DNA of 64,000 nucleotides, from positions 81,840 to 145,839 of the forward strand of contig JAKFUV010000001.1 in the NCBI GenBank assembly GCA_021732485.1. The letters are read 5' to 3'. Made by a program: the position numbers and the translations under genes. Below, in pieces: positions 25,563-34,666 of the stretch (positions within the stretch are counted from its first letter, which is position 1; the number at the start of each line of letters is the position of its first letter). Origin of the DNA: Hyphomicrobium sp. Its GTDB lineage: Bacteria; Pseudomonadota; Alphaproteobacteria; Rhizobiales; Hyphomicrobiaceae. The notes under the pieces are model-generated. The model ran no database searches, was not told where the DNA came from, and saw only the letters and a program-made list of their open reading frames with translations.

Positions 25563-26229
25563 TTTGCCGCAAGATGGCGGCAGCACTACCGGTTTCGACG
25601 ACGCGACCGGCGTCGAGCCTCACGACGAAAGACGCCAGTCGGGCCACCTCATCGATGGCATGAGTGACGTACACAATAGGAATCTTGAAGTCGTCCCGCA
25701 TCGACTCGATGAGAGGAAATATCTCTGTCTTGCGATCCTGATCCAGCCCGGCAAGCGGCTCGTCCATCAGCAGCAAGCGCGGCGAAGCCAGCAGCGCACG
25801 CGCCAGGGCGACACGTTGCTTTTCGCCGCCCGACAGCCGCGATGGGCGGCGAGACAACAAACTGCGAATTCCCAGGCGCTCGACAACTGGTTCCATCGCA
25901 ATGCCGTTTGAGACGCGCGGAGCGAACCAACGGCCGAAGCGAAGGTTCTGCTCGACCGTGAGATGAGGAAAAAGTTGCGCGTCCTGAAAAACCAAACCAA
26001 TCCGCCGTTTGTGGGAGGGCACGAAGAGCCCGCGAGCGGTATCGACCAGCACGCGGTCGCCAATTACAATGCGTCCGCTTTGCAGCCGCGTCAGTCCGGC
26101 GATGAGATTGATGATCGTTGTTTTTCCAGAGCCAGATGGTCCAAACAACGCCGTTATGCCCGCCGCCGCTTCAAATTTGGCCTCCAGCACGAACCGGCCC
26201 TGCACCAGATGAGCATCGAATTCGATCAT
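25513..26229 (-). CDS. modC: Molybdate ABC transporter ATPase (ModC), short form
   Basis: An ABC ATPase of about 238 residues with Walker A GPSGSGKTT, Q-loop (FQDAQLFPHL), signature LSGGEKQRVALARAL, Walker B LLLMDEPLAGLD and the switch His (YVTHAIDE). Typical ModC has about 350 residues with a C-terminal Mop/TOBE molybdate-binding domain; here the protein ends soon after the ATPase domain. Its 3' end overlaps the convergent ModE-like gene by 50 bp. The ATG at 26229 (MIEFDAHL) lies 13 bp after modB. Confidence 0.92.
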   Translation of the reverse strand: MIEFDAHLVQGRFVLEAKFEAAAGITALFGPSGSGKTTIINLIAGLTRLQSGRIVIGDRVLVDTARGLFVPSHKRRIGLVFQDAQLFPHLTVEQNLRFGRWFAPRVSNGIAMEPVVERLGIRSLLSRRPSRLSGGEKQRVALARALLASPRLLLMDEPLAGLDQDRKTEIFPLIESMRDDFKIPIVYVTHAIDEVARLASFVVRLDAGRVVETGSAAAILRQTSGARVWSARDAFPDA

Positions 26230-26242
26230 GGCGATGGCCGCC

Positions 26243-26941
26243 TCACTCGAAAACAGCGATGCGGCGCTGCACACGGCGATTGAGAAATTCCGACGTCACC
26301 AGCGCGATCAGCGCAATTGCAATTGAAATCATCGTCAGACGGAGTGCGCCCGATTCACCGCCGGGCACCTGCGTGTACGAATATATCGAAGATGCGATGG
26401 TCTGCGTTTCACCCGGAATATTCGACACGAACGTAATCGTTGCGCCAAACTCGCCAAGCGCCTTGGCGAAGCACATGATAGCGCCCGCGAGAATGCCCGG
26501 TAATGACAGCGGCAGTGTCACCAGCAGGAATGTCCAGCGACCGTTCGCGCCGAGCGTTCCGGCGGCCGCTTCGAGGCGCCGGTCTATCGATTCAAACGAC
26601 AAGCGAATGGCGCGCAGCATCAGCGGAAAACCCATCACCGCGCAGGCTAAAGCGGCACCGGTCCATCGAAACGCCAAGCTGATGCCAAAATGATCAAACA
26701 GAAATGCGCCGATTGGGCCGCGCTTTCCAAATGCCAGCAACAGCATATATCCGGTCACGACAGGCGGCAGCACCAACGGCAAGTGCAGGACGCTATCGAC
26801 AATCGCCTTGCCGGGAAAGGTCAGTCGAGCGAGCGCATAAGCGGCTGCAACAGCAAATGGCAGGGCCGCGATAGTGGCCAGGAAAGCAATTCGCAAGCTG
26901 AGCTCGATTGCAACCCACTCGTTAGCCGTAAACTCGAACAT
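26243..26941 (-). CDS. modB: Molybdate ABC transporter permease (ModB)
   Basis: A permease of about 232 residues with five or six transmembrane helices and the EAA cytoplasmic loop (EAAAGTLGANGRWTFLLVTL). The GFPLMLRAIRLSFESID and KALGEFGATITFVSNIPGET segments are characteristic of ModB. The ATG at 26941 (MFEFTANEW) aligns with homologues and has GAAAGG upstream; an in-frame ATG at 26989 overlapping the modA stop would add 16 residues. Confidence 0.95.
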   Translation of the reverse strand: MFEFTANEWVAIELSLRIAFLATIAALPFAVAAAYALARLTFPGKAIVDSVLHLPLVLPPVVTGYMLLLAFGKRGPIGAFLFDHFGISLAFRWTGAALACAVMGFPLMLRAIRLSFESIDRRLEAAAGTLGANGRWTFLLVTLPLSLPGILAGAIMCFAKALGEFGATITFVSNIPGETQTIASSIYSYTQVPGGESGALRLTMISIAIALIALVTSEFLNRRVQRRIAVFE

Positions 26942-26988
26942 GCACAGCCTTTCGAGAAATAAAAGCAGGTCACAAAAGTCGCCTTGCA

Positions 26989-27825
26989 TCACTTCAAAAG
27001 TTCAAACCCTTCATGGCTGAAACGCGCTTGAGCTTCCGGCGATTTTAGAAACGTGATGAACGCGGCCGCTGCGTCGACGCTTGTCGCGGTTGACGTCACG
27101 GCGACCGGATAGACGATCGGCACGTGTGTGTCGTCTGGAAACGTGTCGACAATTCTAACCTTTGGCTCTGACGTTGCATCGCTGCGATAGACGATCCCAA
27201 GCGGGGCTTCCCCGCGCGCAACAAGCGCCAACGCGGCGCGAACGTTCTCGGCCTGCGCTGTTTTCGTTTCGACACCGCCCCACACGCCAAGCTTCTCCAG
27301 CGCTGCTTTGCCGTATTTTCCCGCCGGCACAGCCTTGACGTCGGCCATAGCCAGCCGCTCGGCGCCAAGGGCCCCGGTCAGATCGAAGTCTTTGGCGATT
27401 TTCAATTCGATTTTAGATGCGGAAGGGGCGACCAACACCAAGGCGTTGCCCAGAAGATCGACCCGGGTATCGGCCTTGATCAGGTTTTTTTCGGCGAGGT
27501 AATCCATCCAGTCCTGATCGGCGGAAATGAAGACGTCGGCCGGAGCCACTTGCTCGATCTGCCTGGCAAGTGCGGACGATGCGGCATAAGAAACCGAAAC
27601 CTTGCGGCCCGTACCTTTCAAATAGTCGGCTGCCACAGCGTCGAGGGCGTTCTTGAGGCTGGCAGCCGCAAATACTGTGATGTCGCCGATCGCAGTTTTT
27701 TGGGCTGAACTTTGACTGGGCGCTAGGCCGAACGCCCCGATGGTCAAAATGCTCAATGCCAGCCATCGGCGGAGAAATCTTGACCCACAACTCATGTGCG
27801 ATATCCGCTTTTCTGATGTCGTCAT
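26989..27825 (-). CDS. modA: Molybdate-binding periplasmic protein (ModA)
   Basis: A 278-residue binding protein with a signal peptide (basic start, LALSILTIGAFGLAPSQSSA) and the ModA body: ITVFAAASLKNALD near the N-terminus, FISADQDWMDYL, and GIVYRSDA in the second lobe. It captures molybdate or tungstate for ModBC. It is first in modABC, and a dyad resembling a ModE box lies about 90 bp upstream. Mo supply is relevant to the molybdopterin oxidoreductase at 40136. Confidence 0.95.
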   Translation of the reverse strand: MTTSEKRISHMSCGSRFLRRWLALSILTIGAFGLAPSQSSAQKTAIGDITVFAAASLKNALDAVAADYLKGTGRKVSVSYAASSALARQIEQVAPADVFISADQDWMDYLAEKNLIKADTRVDLLGNALVLVAPSASKIELKIAKDFDLTGALGAERLAMADVKAVPAGKYGKAALEKLGVWGGVETKTAQAENVRAALALVARGEAPLGIVYRSDATSEPKVRIVDTFPDDTHVPIVYPVAVTSTATSVDAAAAFITFLKSPEAQARFSHEGFELLK

Positions 27826-27911
27826 CGATTTTTTGCCCTTTCGTCCGTCAAGGCGGCACTGTCAGCGCAGCGGCCTTTCATGGCACGAGCTTATGCCATG
27901 AAAATTTTCCG

Positions 27912-27935
27912 CGATATAGCCCGCAAGCTATGTTG
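27912..27935. promoter_or_regulatory. Candidate Mo-box (ModE site) upstream of modA
   Basis: CGATATAGC-CCGCAA-GCTATGTTG is an inverted repeat with 9-bp half-sites matching at 7 of 9 positions and a 6-bp spacer. Known ModE boxes have TATA-containing arms around about six bases. It lies 87 bp upstream of the modA ATG. The identification is inferred from position and shape. Confidence 0.55.
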
Positions 27936-28031
27936 CTGGCGAGATTTTTAGCGTCAGTTGGGCGACTTGCGATTAGGCACTGGGCGTCGGCCATGCATAC
28001 CAGCATAAGGCTGAGCGTTCGGCCTGCGGGT

Positions 28032-28652
28032 TCATCTGCGAGATTTCCGAGGTGCCGTACTTAGAACGGCACGAAGCATTCTGACGACGCGCGATGCCGG
28101 AACCTTGCCGCCGCACTGAATATTGACCCTTGCGCCTTCAAACAGGAGAAAAACTTCATCAGCCAGAATGTCAGGATCGCGAAATTGGACGTCTCTGAAT
28201 AATTTGACCAGATGATCACGCTTGCGGCTTTTGTAGGCTTCAATGACGGCGCGTCCGGGGTGTGCCGCGTGGAGTTCTACAGCAGCATTGGCCAACGGGC
28301 ATCCGCGTGCAAATTTGTTCATCAACACGTCGTCGACGTGCGATATCCAAGCGCTCAGGCGCAATTCGGGGTCGCTCGGGTGAGCCTTGGTTATGCGCTG
28401 CCAGACGCCATCCCCTTCGCTTGCGAGCTGCTTCACGTAAGCCAAGATCAGCTCATCCTTGGACTTGAAATGACGGTAGAGAGTCATCTTGTTCGTCAGA
28501 GCCGCCTCGGCGATTGCATCGACGCTGACGGGATTGATGCCGCCACGGTAAAAAAGCTCACAAGCCGCAGACAGAATACGATCCCGAGGCCGTTGGGTCG
28601 CGCGGAGACCGGGAGCAGCATTGCTTTGAGCGTTGGGCAGGGTCGCACTCAT
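28032..28652 (-). CDS. TetR-family repressor of the adjacent RND pump
   Basis: A 206-residue TetR protein. The helix-turn-helix region reads DRILSAACELFYRGGINPVS, VDAIAEAALTNKMTLYRHFK and SKDELILAYV. The C-terminal ligand domain is divergent as usual. It is transcribed away from an RND efflux operon, and a 22-bp perfect dyad lies between the two genes, so it very probably represses the pump and itself. The inducer is unknown. Confidence 0.9.
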   Translation of the reverse strand: MSATLPNAQSNAAPGLRATQRPRDRILSAACELFYRGGINPVSVDAIAEAALTNKMTLYRHFKSKDELILAYVKQLASEGDGVWQRITKAHPSDPELRLSAWISHVDDVLMNKFARGCPLANAAVELHAAHPGRAVIEAYKSRKRDHLVKLFRDVQFRDPDILADEVFLLFEGARVNIQCGGKVPASRVVRMLRAVLSTAPRKSRR

Positions 28653-28690
28653 TGTGGGTTGACTGAAATTTTCGTGATCGGTACGGATCG

Positions 28691-28712
28691 GATGTTACTC
28701 ACGAGTAACATC
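28691..28712. promoter_or_regulatory. 22-bp palindromic operator between tetR and the RND operon
   Basis: GATGTTACTC-AC-GAGTAACATC has two perfect 10-bp arms around a 2-bp centre. It lies 39 bp from the TetR start and 140 bp from the pump start. Size, symmetry and position are those of a TetR operator. Confidence 0.85.
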
Positions 28713-28852
28713 TAGCATATCATTGCTATGATGGTCATCGAAACCGTTTGCGAGATGGCGCGTTAAAATTTCTGGTCTCGCAGCCGTCACCCACCGGTCG
28801 CATTTTATGCCCGTGCCTCGCAGGGTAGCGAGCCGCAACCACTGGAGAGCGT

Positions 28853-30049
28853 ATGGTCATCATCCGAAGTGGAGCGACGATGGCGGTCGTGGCAATCGCC
28901 AGCGTGGCGCTATCGGCTTGTGGCGACGATAAGCCGTCGGCAGCTGCCTCCGCCGCCCCGCCTGCCCCGCAGGTGACTGTGGCCAAGCCAACTCAAAAAC
29001 TCGTCTCCGATCAAGACGAGTACGTTGGCCGCTTTATTGCAGTCGATTATGTGGAAATCCGCGCTCGCGTCTCTGGATATCTGGACAAGGTTGCCTTCGC
29101 CGACGGTCAACTCGTCAAGAAAAATGATCCACTTTTTACCATCGACAGGCGGCCATTCGAAGCCGCGCTGGATCAAGCCAAAGCGGCGCACGAGCAAGCG
29201 GCCGCCAACCTCGCATTCGCCGACAGTGATCTTAAACGCGGTGAAAATCTCGTGCGCGGGACGTCGATCACGCAGCAAACGTTTGACCAGCGCATCCAGG
29301 CGAAACGCGTTGCCGAGGCGACGCTGACGGCGCAAGCTGCCGCCGTGGTTCAAGCCGATCTCAACTTGGAATATACGCAGTTGACCGCGCCGATTTCCGG
29401 CCGCATTGGCGATCGCCGTGTTTCAACGGGCAATCTGATCATCGGCGGGGCGTTCGGCACGACGACGCTGCTCGCAACGATCGCGTCCATTGATCCCATT
29501 CGTTTTGAATTCACCATGGATGAAGCGTCGTATCTCAGTTACCTGCGCGCTGCGTCAGCCGCTGCCTCGACGACCGCCAATCGCGGAATCGTGCTGCCGG
29601 TGAAGCTCAAGCTGATTGATGAAAAGGATTTCGTGCACGAAGGCAAAATCGATTTTGTCGACAATGCCGTCGATCGCTCATCGGGCACCATCCGAGGCCG
29701 GGCCGAGTTCGCCAACCCCGACGGCAAACTGACGCCCGGCATGTTCGGCCGGCTTCAAATCGCGACCAAAGCTCCCGAGGTCGCGCTGCTGGTGCCGGAC
29801 ACTGCGATCGGGACGGAACAGGTTCGCAAATTCGTGTACGCCGTCACGCCCGATAACATCGCCAATCCTAAATATGTAACGCTCGGGCCGGTCGTCGACG
29901 GCATGAGGGTCATTTCCTCTGGTCTGGACGCCGATGACATCGTCGTCGTCAACGGGTTGATGCGCATTCGCCCGGGAGCAAAAGTGACGCCGCAAACCGC
30001 CACAGCGAACGCGACAGCATCGCAGCAGCCCGCGACGCGAACGAATTAA
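28853..30049 (+). CDS. RND efflux membrane-fusion (adaptor) lipoprotein
   Basis: A 398-residue periplasmic adaptor of the AcrA/MexA family. The N-terminus ends in a lipobox (SVALSAC-G), so it is probably lipid-anchored. The body shows the barrel and lipoyl half-motifs (EIRARVSGYLDKVAFADGQL, LTAPISGRIGDRRVSTGNLI), a coiled-coil hairpin between them, and a C-terminal RIRPGAKV segment. CTGGAGAGC precedes the ATG. It is followed 28 bp later by the pump gene; no outer-membrane channel gene is present here. Confidence 0.95.
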   Translation: MVIIRSGATMAVVAIASVALSACGDDKPSAAASAAPPAPQVTVAKPTQKLVSDQDEYVGRFIAVDYVEIRARVSGYLDKVAFADGQLVKKNDPLFTIDRRPFEAALDQAKAAHEQAAANLAFADSDLKRGENLVRGTSITQQTFDQRIQAKRVAEATLTAQAAAVVQADLNLEYTQLTAPISGRIGDRRVSTGNLIIGGAFGTTTLLATIASIDPIRFEFTMDEASYLSYLRAASAAASTTANRGIVLPVKLKLIDEKDFVHEGKIDFVDNAVDRSSGTIRGRAEFANPDGKLTPGMFGRLQIATKAPEVALLVPDTAIGTEQVRKFVYAVTPDNIANPKYVTLGPVVDGMRVISSGLDADDIVVVNGLMRIRPGAKVTPQTATANATASQQPATRTN

Positions 30050-30077
30050 GCACCAGTTCTAGCCACAAGGCCGACCG

Positions 30078-33000
30078 ATGCGCATGTCCCGCTTCTTCAT
30101 CGATCGGCCGATTTTCGCCGCCGTGATCTCGATCGTGATCGTGATCTTCGGCGCTGTTTCGCTTGGACGGCTGCCGATCGCCCAATATCCGGAAATCGCG
30201 CCGCCCGTGATCAACGTCACGGGGCAGTACCCCGGCGCGAGTGCAGAGATCGTTGCGTCGACCGTCGTTGCGCCCCTTGAACAGCAGATCAACGGCGTCG
30301 AGCGGATGCTGTACATCTCGTCCAATTCGACGGGCGACGGCCGCTTCTCCATCTCCGTGACCTTCGACCTTGGCACCAACCTCGACACGGCTCAGGTGCA
30401 GGTTCAAAATCGGGTGACGACGGCACAGCCGCGGCTTCCCGCCGACGTCCGCAATATTGGCGTCACGGTCGCGAAGGCATCGCCCGACTTGATGATGGTC
30501 GTGCATATGTTTTCGCCCGACAAATCGCGCGACACATTGTTCATCTCGAATTACGCCAACATCAACGTCGTCGATGTGTTGAGCCGCATCGAGGGCGTCG
30601 GCTCGATCACTGTCTTCGGCGGTCGCGACTATTCCATGCGCGTGTGGCTCGACCCCGACCGTCTGCAGTCGCTCGCGCTGACGGCAAACGACGTCGTGAC
30701 GGCGCTGCAACGCCAAAACGTGCAAGTCGCGGCGGGCGTGCTCAATCAGCCACCGGTCGCCGCGCCAGGCGCCTTCCAGATTGCGGTCCAGACGCAGGGC
30801 CGTCTGGCCGATCCGAATGAATTCGGCGACATCGTCATCAAACAGAACACCACCTCGGTTGTGCGCATCAAAGATGTGGCGCGTGTTGAATTGGCGGCTC
30901 TCGACTACGGTATCAATTCGTATTTGGACAAGAATCCAGCTGTCGGGCTCGGAGTTTTCCAATTGCCCGGATCGAACGCGATCGCGGCGGCGGAAAAAAT
31001 CAAAACGACGATGGCTGGATTGTCGAAGGGCTTCCCGCCCGGCGTGCAGTACGCCATCGTTTATAATCCGACCGATTTCATTCAGCAGTCGGTCGACGCT
31101 GTCGTTAAGACCATCTTCGAAGCGGTGGCACTGGTGGTGCTCGTCGTCGTCATCTTCCTGCAGACGTGGCGTGCCGCCATCATTCCGATCGTTGCCATTC
31201 CGGTGTCGCTGATCGGCACATTCTTCTTGATGTCGTTGTTCGGATTCTCGTTGAATAACCTGTCGCTGTTTGGTCTCGTTTTGGCCATTGGCATCGTCGT
31301 CGACGACGCCATCGTCGTTGTCGAGAACGTCGAACGAAACATGGCGAAGGGGCTTAGTCCGCGCGATGCGTCGTATCGGACGATGGAGGAAGTCGGCGCA
31401 GCATTGGTCGCAATCGCGCTCGTGCTGACGGCCGTCTTCGTGCCGTCCGCCTTCATCACCGGAATTTCCGGCCAGTTCTATCGTCAGTTTGCACTGACCA
31501 TCGCTGGCGCAACCATCATCTCTCTCATCGTATCGTTGACGCTGTCTCCGGCACTCTGCGCGCTGCTCTTGAAGCCACACAACCATGACCGCGCGCCGAA
31601 CTTGCTGATGCGGCCTATCCATGCGTTTTTTCGGGCCTTCAACTGGAGTTTCGACAAACTGTCGTCGGGATACGCTTGGTTTGTCGGTCGCGTCGTGCGC
31701 CTCGCCGCAGTGATGCTGGCGATTTATCTGGGCATCCTCGCGTTTGGCTTGAATGAGTTTCGCAAAACGCCAATCGGCTTTATTCCACAGCTTGACGGCG
31801 GCTACTTGATCACCGTCACCCAACTTCCGCCTGCAGCCTCGCTGGCGAGAACCGACGAAGTCAATCGCCGTGCCGTCGAGCTTGCCTTGGACGTGCCGGG
31901 CGTTGCGCACGCGGTCAACTTGATTGGATTCTCAGGCGCAACACGCACAAATGCGTCGAATGCCGGTGCCGTGTTCGTTGTCTTAAAACCTTTCGACGAA
32001 CGCGCGAAAGACCCGCAAATGTCGGCTCCGGCCATTCAGGCGGCATTGCTGGCGAAGTTTTCCGCAATTCAGGATGCGCTCGTTCTTGTCGTAGCACCGC
32101 CGCCGGTGCGCGGGATCGGCAGTGCCGGTGGCTTTCGCATGATGGTCCAAGACAAATCCGGTGCCGGGCCGGTGGCGCTGCAAAGCGCTGTCGGGGCGAT
32201 GATGGCGAAAGCGGCGCAGACGCCCGGTTTGAAACAGGTGTTCTCGCTGTTCGAAACCTCCACGCCGCAGCTCTACCTCGACATCGACCGGATCAAAGCG
32301 CAGATGCTCGGCATCAATGTTTCTGATGTTTTCACGACTTTGCAGACGTATCTCGGTTCGGTCTACGTCAACGATTTCAATTTGCTCGGCCGCACGTTCC
32401 GCGTCACAGCGCAGGCGGATGCGTTGTATCGCCTCAACAGCAAAGATGTGTTGAAGCTCCGCGTGAGAAACGCCAGCGGCGATACCGTACCGCTCGGTTC
32501 GTTTGCGACCGTCAACGATATCTCCGGACCGGCCCGCGTGCCGCGCTTCAATTTGTATCCAGCAGCTGAATTGGATGGCGCAGCGGCTCCCGGATATTCG
32601 CAGGGCCAAGCCATCGAGGCGATGCAAAAGCTCGCCGCGGAGACGCTGCCGCAAGGCATCAGCTACGAGTGGACCGACCTTGCATTCCAGCAAATCCGCG
32701 CCGGAAACGCCGCTGTGTTCGCATTCATCCTCGGTGTTGCATTTGTCTTTCTGGTTCTCGCCGCGCAGTTCGAAAGCTTGACGCTACCGCTCGCCGTGGT
32801 GCTCATCGTGCCGATGAGTTTGGTCGCCTCGATTACCGGCGTGATCATGAGGGGACAGGATAACAACATTCTCACACAAGTCGGCTTTATCGTCCTCATC
32901 GGGCTGGCGGCGAAGAACGCGATTTTGATCGTCGAGTTTGCCGAGCAGCTCGAGGCGGCCGGCCGCAATCGCTTTGCGGCCGCGACGGAAGCCGCGCGGC

Positions 33001-33248
33001 TGAGAATGCGACCGATCCTGATGACGTCGCTGGCGTTCATTCTCGGCGTCGTGCCGCTTGTCTGGGCTGTTGGCGCCGGCGCTGAACTCAGACAAGCGCT
33101 CGGCACGGCGGTGTTTGGCGGGATGATCGGCGTCACGGTGTTCGGATTGATTTTTACGCCCGTGTTCTACGTCATCTGCCGATGGCTGGCCGGGCTCGCG
33201 AAACGGAAACCGCAACCTGACGCCGACACGGCACAGCCTGCCGAATAG
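30078..33248 (+). CDS. RND multidrug efflux transporter (HAE-1/AcrB-like)
   Basis: A 1056-residue inner-membrane pump of normal length with the duplicated 12-helix plan. It opens MSRFFIDRPIFAAVISI and shows the helix-4 proton-relay aspartates (LAIGIVVDDAIVVVENVER) and the helix-10 region (VLIGLAAKNAILIVEFAEQL). Large periplasmic porter loops follow helices 1 and 7. It exports hydrophobic or amphipathic compounds with the adaptor encoded upstream; the substrate cannot be inferred. Confidence 0.97.
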   Translation: MRMSRFFIDRPIFAAVISIVIVIFGAVSLGRLPIAQYPEIAPPVINVTGQYPGASAEIVASTVVAPLEQQINGVERMLYISSNSTGDGRFSISVTFDLGTNLDTAQVQVQNRVTTAQPRLPADVRNIGVTVAKASPDLMMVVHMFSPDKSRDTLFISNYANINVVDVLSRIEGVGSITVFGGRDYSMRVWLDPDRLQSLALTANDVVTALQRQNVQVAAGVLNQPPVAAPGAFQIAVQTQGRLADPNEFGDIVIKQNTTSVVRIKDVARVELAALDYGINSYLDKNPAVGLGVFQLPGSNAIAAAEKIKTTMAGLSKGFPPGVQYAIVYNPTDFIQQSVDAVVKTIFEAVALVVLVVVIFLQTWRAAIIPIVAIPVSLIGTFFLMSLFGFSLNNLSLFGLVLAIGIVVDDAIVVVENVERNMAKGLSPRDASYRTMEEVGAALVAIALVLTAVFVPSAFITGISGQFYRQFALTIAGATIISLIVSLTLSPALCALLLKPHNHDRAPNLLMRPIHAFFRAFNWSFDKLSSGYAWFVGRVVRLAAVMLAIYLGILAFGLNEFRKTPIGFIPQLDGGYLITVTQLPPAASLARTDEVNRRAVELALDVPGVAHAVNLIGFSGATRTNASNAGAVFVVLKPFDERAKDPQMSAPAIQAALLAKFSAIQDALVLVVAPPPVRGIGSAGGFRMMVQDKSGAGPVALQSAVGAMMAKAAQTPGLKQVFSLFETSTPQLYLDIDRIKAQMLGINVSDVFTTLQTYLGSVYVNDFNLLGRTFRVTAQADALYRLNSKDVLKLRVRNASGDTVPLGSFATVNDISGPARVPRFNLYPAAELDGAAAPGYSQGQAIEAMQKLAAETLPQGISYEWTDLAFQQIRAGNAAVFAFILGVAFVFLVLAAQFESLTLPLAVVLIVPMSLVASITGVIMRGQDNNILTQVGFIVLIGLAAKNAILIVEFAEQLEAAGRNRFAAATEAARLRMRPILMTSLAFILGVVPLVWAVGAGAELRQALGTAVFGGMIGVTVFGLIFTPVFYVICRWLAGLAKRKPQPDADTAQPAE

Positions 33249-33318
33249 CGTGCCTCTGCGCTCATGCGTCCGCTGACCGGTACGCGCCGAATTGCAGATT
33301 TTAAATTCAGGACACGAA

Positions 33319-34611
33319 ATGGAACGTCGAGAACTTGCCGGGCACGGCGCTACGGCTGAGCCTGATCGACGGCCACCGGCCCTGACCATTTCGTTCGTTG
33401 AGTTCGTTGCCCTTGTCGCGGCCTTGACGGCGATCACGGCGCTATCGATCGACATCATGCTTCCCGCGCTGCCAGCCATCGGCACGGCGCTCGGTGTCAA
33501 CAGCGAGAACGACCGGCAACTTGTTGTCATCCTCTATATGGCTGGGTTTGCCGCCGGGCAGCTCGTCTACGGCCCGCTGTCGGATCGCTTCGGACGCCGG
33601 CCCGTGCTGCTGTCCGGTCTCGCGATCTTTGTCGCAGGCACGCTCGGCGCCGTCATGGCGGGCTCGTTCGATGGCCTGCTTTTGGCGCGATTGATTCAGG
33701 GCCTCGGCGCAGCATCGCCACGCATTGTCGCAGTCGCCGTCGTCCGCGACCTCTACAGCGGCCGGCAAATGGCGCGCGTGATGTCGTTCGCGATGATGGT
33801 GTTCATCATCATCCCCGTGCTGGCACCGTCCGCAGGGCAGGCGCTGCTGCATGTCGGAGATTGGCGCTGGACGTTTTACGCATTGCTCATTCTAGGAGTT
33901 GCTATTTCGATCTGGGCCGGGATGCGACTTCCCGAGACCAGCCGCGGATTCCAAGACGGGGCGCCGCGTCTGTCATTGTCTCAATCGTTCAAGCAAGCCG
34001 TGTTTGAATCCCAGACGATTGCATACGGTGCGGCAGGTGGGTTCATGTTTGGAAGCCTGCTCGCCTACGTGGCGAGCGCTCAGCAAATCTTCGTCGATAT
34101 CTTCGACCTTGGTCAGATGTTTCCAATTGTATTTGGTGCTGTGGCGTCGGTGATGGCGGTTGCGTCGTTCATCAATGCGCGTCTGGTCGGTCGCCTCGGC
34201 ATGCGTTGCGTTTCACATACTGCGCTGGCCGGCTTTCTTGTCGTCTCACTGTTGCTGGCTGCAACCGAGGCAGTGGGCATCGCCAATCTCGTGACCTTCG
34301 TCGGGCTCGTGGCAATCCTGTTTTTCTTGTTCGGCTTCATCGCGCCAAACTTCAACGCACTAGCGATGGAACCGCAGGGCGAAAATGCTGGCATGGCCTC
34401 ATCCGTCATCGGCTCACTCAGCACCGCCATCGGCGCGATCGCAGGTGGTTTGATCGGCCGGTCCTTCGATGGAACCGCGTTGCCACTTGCTCTTGGCTTT
34501 GCCGGCTGCAGTTTGATCACAGTCGCGATTGTGCTTTCGGTCGACGGCCGTCGGCATTTCGCTCGGCCGAGACGTCGCGCTGCCAATGAAGTGTCCCGGC
34601 TTGATGTTTGA
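33319..34611 (+). CDS. Bcr/CflA-type MFS drug exporter
   Basis: A 430-residue, 12-helix major facilitator. Helix 1 carries the Bcr/CflA signature (ALSIDIMLPALPAIG), motif A follows helix 2 (GPLSDRFGRRPVLLSG), and RLIQGLGAASPRIVAVAVVR lies in helix 4. The family exports bicyclomycin, chloramphenicol, sulfonamides or peptides. The ATG at 33319 with AGGA upstream is preferred to a TTG at 33292. It lies 70 bp after the RND gene on the same strand and may be read from the same promoter. Confidence 0.93.
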   Translation: MERRELAGHGATAEPDRRPPALTISFVEFVALVAALTAITALSIDIMLPALPAIGTALGVNSENDRQLVVILYMAGFAAGQLVYGPLSDRFGRRPVLLSGLAIFVAGTLGAVMAGSFDGLLLARLIQGLGAASPRIVAVAVVRDLYSGRQMARVMSFAMMVFIIIPVLAPSAGQALLHVGDWRWTFYALLILGVAISIWAGMRLPETSRGFQDGAPRLSLSQSFKQAVFESQTIAYGAAGGFMFGSLLAYVASAQQIFVDIFDLGQMFPIVFGAVASVMAVASFINARLVGRLGMRCVSHTALAGFLVVSLLLAATEAVGIANLVTFVGLVAILFFLFGFIAPNFNALAMEPQGENAGMASSVIGSLSTAIGAIAGGLIGRSFDGTALPLALGFAGCSLITVAIVLSVDGRRHFARPRRRAANEVSRLDV

Positions 34612-34666
34612 TAAGCCGTGTTCGCCTCTGCGCGAGGGTAACAGCCGCTAGCGCTGCGGCGATGGG

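Noticed and set aside
29949..31910. 653-residue minus-strand ORF
   Set aside because: It is the reverse shadow of the adaptor and RND pump genes, with an Arg/His/Asp-rich composition typical of antisense frames in GC-rich DNA.
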